Part shown: piece after piece, positions 1-8,499 of the stretch
Layout: each line of letters begins with the position of its first letter
Position numbering within the stretch: the stretch's first letter is position 1
Assembly: GCF_016801025.1 (NCBI RefSeq)
Contig: NZ_CP068983.1
Span: 1,550,001-1,614,000 of the forward strand
Reading direction: 5' to 3'
Source of the DNA: Paradevosia shaoguanensis
Lineage (GTDB): Bacteria > Pseudomonadota > Alphaproteobacteria > Rhizobiales > Devosiaceae
Length of the DNA: 64,000 nt
Translations under genes and position numbers: made by a program
The notes under the pieces: model-generated
Databases searched by the model: none
What the model was told of the DNA's origin: nothing
Seen by the model: only the letters and a program-made list of their open reading frames with translations

Positions 1-177
1 GGTCTTTCGATGGCGCCCCGCTTCTGCGGCACGGCGCCGGTCGACGCCGGCAAGGCGCGCTTCTCGGTCAACGTGACGCTGCCCGGCACCGCCCAGGCCT
101 CGCCGCTCATTCGCGACGAAATCCTGGCCAATGCGCTCGCGCTCTCGGGCGAAACGGCCCTGCAGCCCTGCGCGTAA
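1..177 (+). CDS. C-terminal end of an unrecognised protein (partial)
   Basis: An open frame runs from the window edge to TAA at 175-177, giving the last 58 residues of a protein whose start lies upstream. The visible part contains two cysteines and a polar stretch with V-N-V-T-L-P-G-T that would suit a secreted or periplasmic protein, but no family is recognisable. The stop lies 43 bases before the next gene on the same strand. Confidence 0.5.
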   Translation, partial: GLSMAPRFCGTAPVDAGKARFSVNVTLPGTAQASPLIRDEILANALALSGETALQPCA

Positions 178-220
178 CAAGCCCGTAGCGCGGGACGGAC
201 AACCTCCCTATTCTGCCGCC

Positions 221-883
221 ATGCCTTCAGCCGTCGAGATCATGGCCGAGCTGGCCGCCCTGGAAGAGCCGAAGCTGCGCGCCGCCAATGCGGAGCGCGG
301 TGACGATCATGGCGTCAACCTTTCGGCCCTACGCGCCATCGCCAAGCGCCTCAAGACGCAGCACGAGCTTGCCCTCGAACTCTGGGCCAGCGGCGATACT
401 GCCGCCCGCCTCCTCGCCACGCTCATCGCCAGGCCCAAGACCTTCTCCGCCGACGAACTCGACGCCATGATCCGGGACATCCGCGCACCAAAACTGCTCG
501 ACTGGTTCGTGACCAACCTCGTCAAGCCGGGCAAGCATGTGGAAGACCTTCGCCTGCGCTGGAAGGACAAGCCGGACCTCGTCGGCCGCGCCGGCTGGAG
601 CCTCACCACCGATCGCGTCGTCAAGACCGCGCAAGGCCTCGACCTCGCCACGCTGCTCGACGAGATCGAAGCGGAGATGAAGGACGCGCCCGAGCCCAAG
701 CAATGGGCGATGAACCATTGCCTCGCCGAAATCGGAATTCATCACCCCGAATATCGCGCCCGCGCCATCCGCATCGGCGAAAAGCTCAAGGTGCTCATCG
801 ACTACCCCGCCTCTCCCGGCTGTACCCCGCCCTATGCCCCCATCTGGATCACCGAGATGGTCCGGCGACAGGACGTCGGCTAG
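221..883 (+). CDS. DNA alkylation repair family protein (AlkD-like)
   Basis: A 220-residue, mostly alpha-helical protein resembling the AlkD/DNA alkylation repair family, HEAT-like-repeat glycosylases that remove positively charged alkylated bases. Visible features are the internal R-A-G-W-S-L region near residue 125, followed by W-A-M-N-H-C-L-A-E-I-G and a C-terminal P-x-C-T-P-P-Y segment, all typical of the family. I chose ATG 221; the frame opens upstream at 131, but that would add 30 low-complexity residues overlapping the preceding gene. No strong Shine-Dalgarno sequence is seen. The stop overlaps the convergent gene on the other strand by 4 bases. Family assignment is from sequence memory, so the substrate is not certain. 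Confidence 0.75.
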   Translation: MPSAVEIMAELAALEEPKLRAANAERGDDHGVNLSALRAIAKRLKTQHELALELWASGDTAARLLATLIARPKTFSADELDAMIRDIRAPKLLDWFVTNLVKPGKHVEDLRLRWKDKPDLVGRAGWSLTTDRVVKTAQGLDLATLLDEIEAEMKDAPEPKQWAMNHCLAEIGIHHPEYRARAIRIGEKLKVLIDYPASPGCTPPYAPIWITEMVRRQDVG

Positions 884-1266
884 CCGATCTCCGACCAGGC
901 CAGCGACAGGCCTCGCCCCGTGATTGAGCCGCCGATACCCACGGTCGGCTCGAGCTCGATGGCCAGGGCGTCGTTCTCGACCTGGCGCAGTCTCAGGCTC
1001 CAAAGAATGTTTCGTTTGTGGAAGCCTTCAAGCCTGAGGTCGAGCACGCTGTCGATGGTGAGGACAACGCGGATGGCGGGTATGGCGAGGAGCACAGTAA
1101 TGCGACTAGGACCGTCCATCTCCAGGTCGAGGTGCTCGATCTCGCCATCGTGGAAGCTGGGAACATGGCCGCAACGAGCAATCAACGCGTCGGCACCGGG
1201 CAGCGAGACGAGAATCGCTTCGTGCTCAATCCAGGCCCGCTCCAATTGCTCCTCGTCCACGCTCAT
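880..1266 (-). CDS. Small hypothetical protein, possibly Imm50-like
   Basis: A 128-residue protein starting at ATG 1266. It carries the pattern F-H-D-G-E-I-E-H-L-D-L followed by alternating hydrophobic strands (R-I-T-V-L-L, R-V-V-L-T-I-D) and a late D-x-L-A-I-E-L-E segment. This beta-rich layout recalls immunity-protein-50-type domains, but the match is weak. The gene overlaps the 3' end of the EamA transporter gene by 41 bases on the same strand, so the two are probably co-transcribed and translationally coupled. No toxin gene lies beside it, so an immunity role is not supported by context. Confidence 0.55.
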   Translation of the reverse strand: MSVDEEQLERAWIEHEAILVSLPGADALIARCGHVPSFHDGEIEHLDLEMDGPSRITVLLAIPAIRVVLTIDSVLDLRLEGFHKRNILWSLRLRQVENDALAIELEPTVGIGGSITGRGLSLAWSEIG

Positions 1267-2188
1267 CCGCCCTCCTTGCAACCTCGGCCATATCCGTCCC
1301 CGCAACCGCCGCCTTCGTCAAGGCGCGTCTTGCGAAGCGGCGGGCGCCGATGACGCAGCCGATGACGCCTACGGTCACCAGCAGCATGACGGGCGTCACC
1401 GTTTCGTGCAGCAGGGTGGCGGCCAGCGCCAGGCCGAAGAAGGGCTGGAGCAGCTGCAGCTGACCGACCGAAGCGATGCCGCCCTGTGCCAGGCCCCGAT
1501 ACCAGAAGATGAAGCCGACCAGCATGCTGAACACCGATACGTAGCCGAGCCCGATCCAGGCCGGCAGCGTGACGTCGGCAAAAGTGGCGGGCCAATAGAC
1601 CAGCGCCAGCACCGCCATGACCGGCAGCGACAGCACCAGCGCCCAGGAGATCACCTGCCAGCCGCCAAGGCGCCGCGACAGCCGCGCGCCTTCGGCATAG
1701 CCGAGCCCGCAGACGATGATCGCGCCGAGCATCAGCCCGTCGCCCATGGGCGAAGCGGAAAGGCCCTGCAAAAGGGCGAAGCCGATGACCAGGGCACTGC
1801 CGAGTATGGAAAAAGCCCAGAAGGCCGGGCTGGGTCGTTCGCCGCCTCGAATGACGCCGAAAATGGCGGTCGACAGGGGCAATAGCCCGACAAAGACGAT
1901 CGAATGCGCCGATGTCACCTGCTGGAGGGCAAGTGCGGTCAGCAGCGGAAAGCCCACCACCACGCCGAGCGCGACGATGGCCAGCGGCACGAGATCCTGC
2001 CGCGCCGGCCGCCGCTCCCTGAAAGCGAGCAGCAACGCGAGCCCCAGAATGCCGGCAATGGTCGCCCGCGCCCCGGTAAGGAACAACGGATCGAATGCCT
2101 CCACCGCCACGCGCGTTGCGGGCAGCGACCCGCTGAAGATCACCACCCCGATCAGCCCGCTGATCCACCCGTCCGTCGACCTGTCCAT
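1226..2188 (-). CDS. EamA/DMT family transporter
   Basis: A 320-residue inner-membrane protein with about ten hydrophobic helices arranged as two EamA repeats (roughly residues 8-140 and 150-285), as in drug/metabolite exporters such as RhtA and YdcZ-type carriers. The motif G-A-R-A-T-I-A-G near residue 40 and Q-L-Q-L-L-Q-P-F-F near 245 are typical. The last 35 residues form a charged cytoplasmic tail. It is transcribed divergently from a MocR-type regulator with 67 bases between the starts, a standard arrangement in which the regulator controls the exporter in response to an amino-acid-like ligand or vitamin B6. The substrate cannot be told from sequence. Confidence 0.9.
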   Translation of the reverse strand: MDRSTDGWISGLIGVVIFSGSLPATRVAVEAFDPLFLTGARATIAGILGLALLLAFRERRPARQDLVPLAIVALGVVVGFPLLTALALQQVTSAHSIVFVGLLPLSTAIFGVIRGGERPSPAFWAFSILGSALVIGFALLQGLSASPMGDGLMLGAIIVCGLGYAEGARLSRRLGGWQVISWALVLSLPVMAVLALVYWPATFADVTLPAWIGLGYVSVFSMLVGFIFWYRGLAQGGIASVGQLQLLQPFFGLALAATLLHETVTPVMLLVTVGVIGCVIGARRFARRALTKAAVAGTDMAEVARRADERGRGAIGAGLD

Positions 2189-2255
2189 GACATGCTCCTT
2201 TGGCGGGTGCTTATGAGTTGTCGCGTCCGGGATCGCCAGCTACAGTCCGGTACAG

Positions 2256-3665
2256 ATGGAGCGAACTGTTATGGTCGATGAAGCAGTACGGATGGAAGCA
2301 ACGAGCCGTATAGGCCTCGTGATGGCCACCATCCGCCAGCGCATTGCCGGGCGCAGCCTCGTGCCCGGCTCCAGGCTGCCCTCGGTGCGCTCGCTGGCCG
2401 GATCGCTGCAGGTTTCCGTCTCGACCGTTGTGGAAGCCTATAGTCGGCTCGCCGCGGAAGGCGCCATCGTTTCGCGTCCCGGCTCGGGCTTTTACGTCGC
2501 CACCCAGGTGGCGCCGATGACGCTGGCCGCAATCGGGCCGGACCTCGACCGCGCCATCGATCCACTCTGGATTTCGCGCCAGTCGCTCGAAGCGGACGAC
2601 GCCATTCCCAAGCCCGGTTGCGGCTGGCTGCCGGCGACGTGGCTACCCGAGCAGAGCCTGCGAAAAGGCCTGCGCACGCTTTCGCGCGCCGGCGTCGACG
2701 CGCTTTCCAACTATGGCTCGCCGCTCGGTCTCACACCCCTTCGCCGCCTTATCGGACGCCGTCTGGGCGAACGCGGCGTCGAAGCTTCGCCCGACCAGAT
2801 CCTCCTCACCGAAAGCGGCACGCAGGCCATCGACCTCCTCTGCCGCTTCCTGCTGGAGCCGGGCGATACGGTGGTGGTCGATGACCCCTGCTATTTCAAT
2901 TTCCAGGCGCTGCTGCGCGCCCATCGCATTCGCGTGGCGGGTGTGCCCTATACGCCCAACGGTCCCGATATCGAGGCCTTTGCCACGATCCTCGTCGAAC
3001 GGCGCCCACGGCTCTACATCACCAATTCGGCCGTCCACAATCCGACGGGGGCGACCCTCTCGCCGGCCATTGCCCATCGCGTGCTCAAGCTTGCCGACCA
3101 GCACGGCCTCGTCGTCATCGAGGACGATATCTTCGCCGATTTCGAGCACACGCCCGCCCCGCGCCTTGCCGGGTTCGACGGGCTTGAGCGCGTCATCCAG
3201 ATCGGCAGCTTTTCCAAGACGCTTTCCGCCGCCGTACGCTGCGGCTTCATTGCCGCCCGGCAGGAATGGATCGAGGGGCTTATCGACCTCAAGATCGCCA
3301 CGGCCTTCGGCGGCGGCCGGCTCAGCGAGGAACTGATCCACGCAATCCTCGCCGATAGCAGCTTCCGCAAGCATAACGAGGCCCTGCGCACGCGCCTCGA
3401 ACGGGCTCGCCGCGATGTCGGCGCCCGCCTGCGCGATCTCGGCATCGTGCCCTGGACGGAGCCGCGTGCCGGCATGTTCCTCTGGTGCAGATTGCCCGAA
3501 GGCCGGGATTCCGCCGATCTCGCCCGCGCCGCGCTGGCGCACAACCTTGTCCTGGCGCCAGGCAACGCCTTCAGCGCCACGCAGGCGGCCGCCGGCTATA
3601 TGCGCTTCAACGTCGCCCAGATGCAGGACGAGCGGACTTTCGAGATCTTGCGCTCAATCCTCTGA
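2256..3665 (+). CDS. MocR-type GntR/aminotransferase regulator
   Basis: A 469-residue fusion of an N-terminal GntR winged HTH (about residues 15-85, with L-P-S-V-R-S-L-A and the recognition-helix segment S-V-S-T-V-V-E-A-Y-S-R-L) and a fold-type I PLP aminotransferase domain (about 100-465). The Schiff-base lysine should be K321 in G-S-F-S-K-T-L-S. Other family marks are N-P-T-G-A near 268 and I-E-D-D-I-F-A-D near 290. MocR proteins bind PLP and switch transcription, usually of a neighbouring divergent gene, here the EamA exporter. ATG 2256 is the first start; ATG 2271 is also possible and lies before the HTH as well. Confidence 0.9.
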   Translation: MERTVMVDEAVRMEATSRIGLVMATIRQRIAGRSLVPGSRLPSVRSLAGSLQVSVSTVVEAYSRLAAEGAIVSRPGSGFYVATQVAPMTLAAIGPDLDRAIDPLWISRQSLEADDAIPKPGCGWLPATWLPEQSLRKGLRTLSRAGVDALSNYGSPLGLTPLRRLIGRRLGERGVEASPDQILLTESGTQAIDLLCRFLLEPGDTVVVDDPCYFNFQALLRAHRIRVAGVPYTPNGPDIEAFATILVERRPRLYITNSAVHNPTGATLSPAIAHRVLKLADQHGLVVIEDDIFADFEHTPAPRLAGFDGLERVIQIGSFSKTLSAAVRCGFIAARQEWIEGLIDLKIATAFGGGRLSEELIHAILADSSFRKHNEALRTRLERARRDVGARLRDLGIVPWTEPRAGMFLWCRLPEGRDSADLARAALAHNLVLAPGNAFSATQAAAGYMRFNVAQMQDERTFEILRSIL

Positions 3666-3677
3666 AACCCGCGGCGG

Positions 3678-5216
3678 TCAGAAACCGCCGCCGGTCTTGA
3701 ACCCGCCGGTCTTGCGGGTGCCGGCCGAGCCGGTGCGGGGGCGCGAGAAACCGCCACCGCCGCTGGAGCCACCACCGCCCCAGCCGCCACCGAAACCACC
3801 GCCGCCCGAAGAGCCGCGGGAATTGCCGCCCCCAAAGCTGTTGTCGGGCCAGTTGAAGCCGCCGCCATTGTCCGGCCAGGGGTTGCGTCCATTGCGCGGC
3901 AGGCCATAGCCGCCGCCCCAGTCGGACGTGCCCGAGCTCCAGTTCTGGCTGCGGCGCCAGAGGTCCCAATAGGTTGCCGCGGCAATGCCGCCGCGCAGGA
4001 AATCGTTGAGGAGGTCGCCGACGAGCTTGTCCTCGCGGAAGGTCGAGCGCGGGTCGTCGTAGCGGGCCTTCTTGAACTCGTAGCTGATATCCTCGAGCTC
4101 GCGCCGCCGTGCGGCCAGGGTCTTGAGCCGGTCTTTCTGGTCGACCGTCTCGGCGTCCTCTTCGCGCACGCGCATGCGCAGATCGTCGATCTGGGCAATG
4201 AGGGCATCGTCCTGGGCGGCCGCGGTGCGGCGCGCTTCGGCCAGCAGCGACTTGATGTCCTCGCGCCCGAGGCTTTCGGCGAAGGCCGAGATGGCCTGCT
4301 CGAAGGCAGGGTCGCCGCCCTGGGCCAACTGGCGCATGGCCTTGGCGCGCTCGTCGCGGTCGTCCTCGGTGGCGACGATCTTGCCGTCGATTTCGGCAAT
4401 ATTCGCCTGGGCGGTTTCGATCGCCTGCCGGACCGGCTGGCCGCCGGCGGCGTCGATGGCCTTGTTCTCGAGGTCGTCGATGGCCTTTTCGGCATTGGCG
4501 GCGTTGGCCGCCTGCCGGTCGGCATGTTCGCGCAGGCGCAGCGGCAATTCGTTGAGCATGGCGAAGTTGGGCCGGGCGCCGTTATAGCCGATGAGCATGG
4601 CCACCTTGCCGTCGAGCCAGCGGAAGAGATTGTTCGACTGGTAGTTGCGAGTGCCGTAGCCACGGTTCCACAGATACATGAACAGCGGATCGTCGCGGTA
4701 AGGACGTCCCTTCTGCTCGCGGTCGGCTTCCGATTGCTGCGTCTTGCGCAGGGCTTCGGCAGCGACGGCCTGGAGGTCGTCGGCGGCCTTGCGCTTGGCG
4801 GCGTAGTCGGGGTCCTTGGCGATGGCGGCCGCAATGCGGGCGGAGAGCGCCTTGAGCTCGGCCTGGCGCTTGTCGACTTCGGCCAGCGCCTGGGCGCGTT
4901 GCTGGGTCAGGGCGGCGATGCCGGCATCGAGTTCCTTGAGCGCATCCTCGGTCGAGGAGAGCTCGCCCGCATGCTTCCTGACCATTTCGCGGGCGCGGGC
5001 CTCGGCTTGCGAGATGGTCTGGGCGAGCTGGGCCTGCGCGGCGGGATCGAGCCGCACCATGGCGAGCTGGCGCAGGAGGTCCGCCTCGTTCTCGCGGAAC
5101 TTGGTGATGCGCTCGCTGGCCCGCGCCAGGCGCTTGGAGATCTCGTCTTCCTCGCGCCGGATGTCGCGGAGCGCCTCTTCGAGCGAGTTGAGGGCTTCCG
5201 GTCCGCTAATGGTCAT
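3678..5216 (-). CDS. Coiled-coil protein with Gly/Trp-rich tail, unknown function
   Basis: A 512-residue protein. Residues 1-175 and 235-400 are rich in charged heptads and Ala, predicted as long coiled coils; a globular insert with Y-L-W-N-R-G-Y-G-T (about 185-215) lies between. The last 90 residues are almost all Gly, Ser, Trp, Asn and Phe (G-G-G-G-F-G-G-G-W repeats), a low-complexity tail like those on membrane-anchored TPM-type or RNA-binding proteins. No enzyme motif is visible. It is the third gene of a minus-strand set; its ATG lies 3 bases after the stop of the DUF6384 gene, so translation is probably coupled. Function unknown. Confidence 0.8.
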   Translation of the reverse strand: MTISGPEALNSLEEALRDIRREEDEISKRLARASERITKFRENEADLLRQLAMVRLDPAAQAQLAQTISQAEARAREMVRKHAGELSSTEDALKELDAGIAALTQQRAQALAEVDKRQAELKALSARIAAAIAKDPDYAAKRKAADDLQAVAAEALRKTQQSEADREQKGRPYRDDPLFMYLWNRGYGTRNYQSNNLFRWLDGKVAMLIGYNGARPNFAMLNELPLRLREHADRQAANAANAEKAIDDLENKAIDAAGGQPVRQAIETAQANIAEIDGKIVATEDDRDERAKAMRQLAQGGDPAFEQAISAFAESLGREDIKSLLAEARRTAAAQDDALIAQIDDLRMRVREEDAETVDQKDRLKTLAARRRELEDISYEFKKARYDDPRSTFREDKLVGDLLNDFLRGGIAAATYWDLWRRSQNWSSGTSDWGGGYGLPRNGRNPWPDNGGGFNWPDNSFGGGNSRGSSGGGGFGGGWGGGGSSGGGGFSRPRTGSAGTRKTGGFKTGGGF

Positions 5217-5219
5217 GAA

Positions 5220-6158
5220 TTACCACCGGGTCACCGCCCCGCCGAGCACGGGGATCACATAGTCCACGTCCAAAAATCCGTATTGCTTGATGCCCACCAC
5301 GTTGCGCTCGATGATGCCGTCATCCTGCTTGTCGGCTGCCACCGCGTTATAGACCGATTCCGGCACGCGCACGCCCCAGATGTCGACCGTTTCGGTCTGG
5401 CCGTTCTCCTCGTTGAGGATGGGCAGGCTGAGCGCCTTGCCGTCCGGATCGAGCGCCTCGACCACCACGTAGTAATTGGTGGCCTCGGTATTGATCTCGG
5501 GGAAGGTCCAGAAGCCGGACTGCACGCCCTGCCGGTTGACGATCTTGAGCGTATATTCCTGGCGCAGCGTGTCGCGCAGCTTGGTGAGGTTGTCGATGGC
5601 CGACTGGGCGCCGGTGCGGTTGCCTTCGGCGGCGGCGGCCTTGCCGCGATTGCGGAATTCCTCGGCCTCGTTGACTGCCTGCTGCACCTTGGTTTCGTCG
5701 AAAATGGTCTGGTAGAGGGCGTCCATCTGCCGGGGCATGCCCTCGGCCAGTTCGAGCCGGGCCTGTTCGGCCTGCGAAGCCTGAAAGGGCTTGTAGCCCA
5801 GGTAATAGCCGCCCAGCCCGATAACGAGCGCGAGCAGCACCGAGAAGACCCAGCGCCCCCAGCGGTCGCGCGTCACATAGAGGCGCGCGAGCGTGGTGCC
5901 GAAGCCGGGCTTGGGCGGGGTGTAGACGAAGCGGCTCTCCTTGAGCGCCTCCACACCTTCCTTGAGCACGGAATCGGGCACCTCGATGCCCTGCTGGTGA
6001 TAGATGTCGCGCAACTTGGCGATGAGCTGCTTTTCGCGCGCGTCCTCGTCCAGTTCGCGATCGACCAGATCCTGACGATGGCGCAGCGTATCCACCACGT
6101 CCATCGCCAGCATGACTTCGTCGAGAGGGGCAGCCGGGGTGGCTGTCGTGTCACTCAT
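5220..6158 (-). CDS. DUF6384 family membrane protein
   Basis: A 312-residue protein that I place in DUF6384. The N-terminal 95 residues are cytoplasmic and charged (M-A-M-D-V-V-D-T-L-R-H-R), a single transmembrane segment lies at about 102-122 (V-F-S-V-L-L-A-L-V-I-G-L-G), followed by a coiled stretch and a beta-rich C-terminal domain ending A-V-T-R-W. With one membrane span and a large outer domain it looks like a signalling or envelope scaffold protein. It sits between two coiled-coil genes, 35 bases after the stop of the upstream one. Function is not known. Confidence 0.75.
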   Translation of the reverse strand: MSDTTATPAAPLDEVMLAMDVVDTLRHRQDLVDRELDEDAREKQLIAKLRDIYHQQGIEVPDSVLKEGVEALKESRFVYTPPKPGFGTTLARLYVTRDRWGRWVFSVLLALVIGLGGYYLGYKPFQASQAEQARLELAEGMPRQMDALYQTIFDETKVQQAVNEAEEFRNRGKAAAAEGNRTGAQSAIDNLTKLRDTLRQEYTLKIVNRQGVQSGFWTFPEINTEATNYYVVVEALDPDGKALSLPILNEENGQTETVDIWGVRVPESVYNAVAADKQDDGIIERNVVGIKQYGFLDVDYVIPVLGGAVTRW

Positions 6159-6193
6159 GTCTTCGTTTCGGTCCCAGGTGCAAACCCAGACAG

Positions 6194-7417
6194 TCAGCTC
6201 GTCTTGGTTTCGAGCAGCAGCGCATTGCCTTCAGTGGCGAGCTGGGCGAGCCGGCGCTTGCCGTCCTCGACCGCATCGCGGATCTCGGCCGAGTTCTTGG
6301 TCGAGGCCGCCCGCATCTCGGTAATGATCGACTGCGACTTTTCCTGGAAGTTGACGACGCTGTCGACGAGCTTCTTGACGGCATCGGCGCGGATGGTCGG
6401 GCCGTAGCCGGCGCGCACCGCTTCTTCCTGAACCTTGTCACCCACCTCGGAGAGCGTTTCGAGGCTCTTGGAGACGCCTTCCTTCATCGCATCGAGCGTG
6501 GCGGTGGCCTCGTGGAGGCCGAACATGCCGGTAAAGGAGGCCGAAAGCGCGGTGAGCACGGTCTCGTTGGTCGAGAAGAACGAGATGGCCTGCTGGTAGA
6601 CGCGCTCCTTGGCATTGGTCGTCTGCATCAGACGCGCCATCACCACTTCGGAGGTGTTGTAGGAGATCGTGAGGTTGTCCGAGAGGTCCTTGACGATCTG
6701 GTAGCGGCGCTCCTCGTTCTGCATGTCGCGCAGCTTCTCGTCGCGGTCCAGTTCGAGGCGCGCGCGGTCGGCCGGAGTGCCGTCGGTAAAGGCGGCGAGG
6801 GTATCGGCGGCCTTCTGGAGGATGTCCTTCTTCTCGGAAAGCTTCTTTTCGGCGATGCCGAGGAGCTCGAGCGCCATGACTTCGGACTGCTTCAAGGCAC
6901 CACGGAAATCGCGATAGGCCTCGAGAATCGTGTGCTCGCGGTCGACCTGGTCCTTGGTGTCCTTGGAGACGGCGAGGTAGGTGTCGCGGATCTTGTTGAA
7001 GCGGCTGGCGATATCGCCGCGCGAGACCTTCATCCAGACATTGGAGATGCGCTCGCGCAGGTCGATCTTGTTGTCTTCGAGCTGGTCGACGAGATTCTTG
7101 GCGTCGTCGCGGATCGAATCGAAGCCCTTGGTGATATCCTCGTAGCGCTCGCCGATATTCATGGCGGCGACCTGTTCGCGCACCACTTCATTGAAGGCCG
7201 AGGCCTGGCTCAGCGTGCGGCCGATGAGGATGACCCGCGTCTCGTCGAGTTCGGTGATTTCCTTGAGCAGCGCCGTGATCGGCTGTTCCTGCTGCTGTTC
7301 GGGCCAAAGGCCGAGGTTGCGGATGGCCCCGACGGCCTTGTCCAGATACTGCAGGGGCTTTTCGGCAACGGGGCTGACGGCGGTCGCCTGGGCTGCGGTC
7401 GTCGTTTCATTGGCCAT
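6194..7417 (-). CDS. Coiled-coil protein of unknown function, first gene of DUF6384 set
   Basis: A 407-residue soluble protein, nearly all alpha-helical and charged, with no membrane span and no catalytic motif that I recognise. Conserved-looking pieces are L-D-K-A-V-G-A-I-R-N-L-G at residues 25-36 and F-T-G-M-F-G-L-H-E-A near 310. The overall style recalls TelA-like toxic-anion-resistance proteins, but I see no diagnostic match. ATG 7417 is chosen because AAGGAG lies 8 bases upstream, although the frame stays open to 7774. It is the first gene of the minus-strand set with DUF6384 and the Gly-rich coiled-coil protein, and is divergent from the CoxG-like gene, 157 bases away. Confidence 0.75.
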   Translation of the reverse strand: MANETTTAAQATAVSPVAEKPLQYLDKAVGAIRNLGLWPEQQQEQPITALLKEITELDETRVILIGRTLSQASAFNEVVREQVAAMNIGERYEDITKGFDSIRDDAKNLVDQLEDNKIDLRERISNVWMKVSRGDIASRFNKIRDTYLAVSKDTKDQVDREHTILEAYRDFRGALKQSEVMALELLGIAEKKLSEKKDILQKAADTLAAFTDGTPADRARLELDRDEKLRDMQNEERRYQIVKDLSDNLTISYNTSEVVMARLMQTTNAKERVYQQAISFFSTNETVLTALSASFTGMFGLHEATATLDAMKEGVSKSLETLSEVGDKVQEEAVRAGYGPTIRADAVKKLVDSVVNFQEKSQSIITEMRAASTKNSAEIRDAVEDGKRRLAQLATEGNALLLETKTS

Positions 7418-7574
7418 GGGTTGCACTCCTTGATGACGCTGGGTGGGCGGTAATGCTGACGCCTTCCGGTCATAGATTCCCGCTCGCTTGTCCCGTGACA
7501 ATTGCAACCGGCCGGCAGGCTTCTTATTTTGCCCATATTGGTGCGAAAAAGCACCACGTAAAGGGGCGTGAACA

Positions 7575-8030
7575 TTGGATTTTGGCGGAAGATACCTGCT
7601 GGCGGCGCCGCGCCAGGACGTTTGGGCGGCGCTCAACGACACGGCAGTGCTCAAGGCCACCATTCCGGGCTGCCAACGTATTGACTGGACTTCGGAAAAT
7701 ACGCTCGAGCTGCAGATCAAGGTCAGCCTGGGCGTGGTGCATCCCGTCTTTACCGGTGACCTGACGCTTTCCAACGTACTGCCCGCCAGGAGCTATACGC
7801 TTTCGGGCAAGGGCCGCGGGGGTATCCTGGGACTGGCGGAAGGGGCTGCCGACATCACGCTCGCCGATGCCGGGGAAGGGTGCGAACTGGCCTTCCAGGC
7901 GCGCGGCGGCGCCTCTGGACAGATCATGCGCCTGGGCAAGACGCTCATCGGCAACTCGGCCCAGAAAGTCATCGACGGCTTTTTCGAACGCTTCGCCGAA
8001 GCGATGGGGACGACGATCGAGGTGGTTTGA
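7575..8030 (+). CDS. CoxG-like SRPBCC domain protein
   Basis: A 151-residue START/SRPBCC-fold protein of the CoxG (carbon monoxide dehydrogenase subunit G) type. It shows the opening pattern F-x-x-x-Y-L-L-A-A-P-R-Q-D-V-W-A-A-L-N-D, then L-K-A-T-I-P-G-C and a final amphipathic helix (V-I-D-G-F-F-E-R-F). No cox genes are near, so it may be a stand-alone lipid- or membrane-binding protein. The start is TTG 7575, preceded by AAAGGGG about 9 bases upstream; no ATG fits. It is divergent from the coiled-coil gene ending at 6194. Confidence 0.8.
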   Translation: MDFGGRYLLAAPRQDVWAALNDTAVLKATIPGCQRIDWTSENTLELQIKVSLGVVHPVFTGDLTLSNVLPARSYTLSGKGRGGILGLAEGAADITLADAGEGCELAFQARGGASGQIMRLGKTLIGNSAQKVIDGFFERFAEAMGTTIEVV

Positions 8031-8081
8031 GGGCTCGCTCCTCCCACTGCCCTCATCTCACCCGCCCTCACCCCACCCCTT

Positions 8082-8168
8082 ACTTCCCCGGACTTGATCC
8101 GGGGCCTATTGCACCCCCTCCCCCCGAGTGGAGCGATCCGTTGGCCCCGGCTCTGCGGTCGGGGAAGT
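8082..8168 (+). repeat. Solo palindromic repeat, core of the MITE-like family
   Basis: An 87-bp palindromic unit bounded by ACTTCCCC and GGGGAAGT. It holds the pair CCGGACTTGATCCGGGGCC and GGCCCCGGCTCTGCGGTCGG with CGAGTGGAG in the middle. Its reverse complement matches the central part of the two longer repeats at 21242-21485 and 32251-32491, but it lacks their outer terminal inverted repeats. It fills most of the 337-bp gap between the CoxG-like gene and the small gene at 8368; the rest of that gap shows nothing coding. Confidence 0.8.
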
Positions 8169-8367
8169 AGGGGGGTGTGGCACGAGCGACGGTCGGTACC
8201 CAACCCGCCCAAAACATCAGCAACTATGGGGAAAACCCCGCACTCCCGGCACGCCGGAAACCCCGAATTTACCTTCGCTTAACCCTGCCTTCACCTGCCG
8301 CAAAAGCATCACAATCTGACCGCCGGTTTTGGGTTACCTGCTCCTCAACAGGAAAGGTAAAATTGTA

Positions 8368-8499
8368 ATGAGCGCCCAGAACCGCGACACCATCATTCTC
8401 TTCCTAGCCGGGATCGTCGCCGCCTATCTCGTCCTTACGGCGGGCAACGGGCTGGGTGAGGTCTTCGGCCATATCGCGGCGCATGGAGGGGTACGATGA
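8368..8499 (+). CDS. Small single-span membrane protein
   Basis: A 43-residue reading frame from ATG 8368 to TGA 8499, preceded by AGGAAAGG about 10 bases upstream. Residues 9-24 (I-I-L-F-L-A-G-I-V-A-A-Y-L-V-L) form one transmembrane helix after a short polar start (M-S-A-Q-N-R-D-T), with a glycine/histidine-rich tail. Its stop overlaps the start of the next small frame in an ATGA arrangement. No family is recognised. The good ribosome site and clean hydrophobic helix support a real small membrane protein. Confidence 0.55.
   Translation: MSAQNRDTIILFLAGIVAAYLVLTAGNGLGEVFGHIAAHGGVR

Noticed and set aside
4524-6407. 627-residue open frame on the plus strand
   Set aside because: Antisense to the DUF6384 set; Leu/Gly/His-rich shadow.
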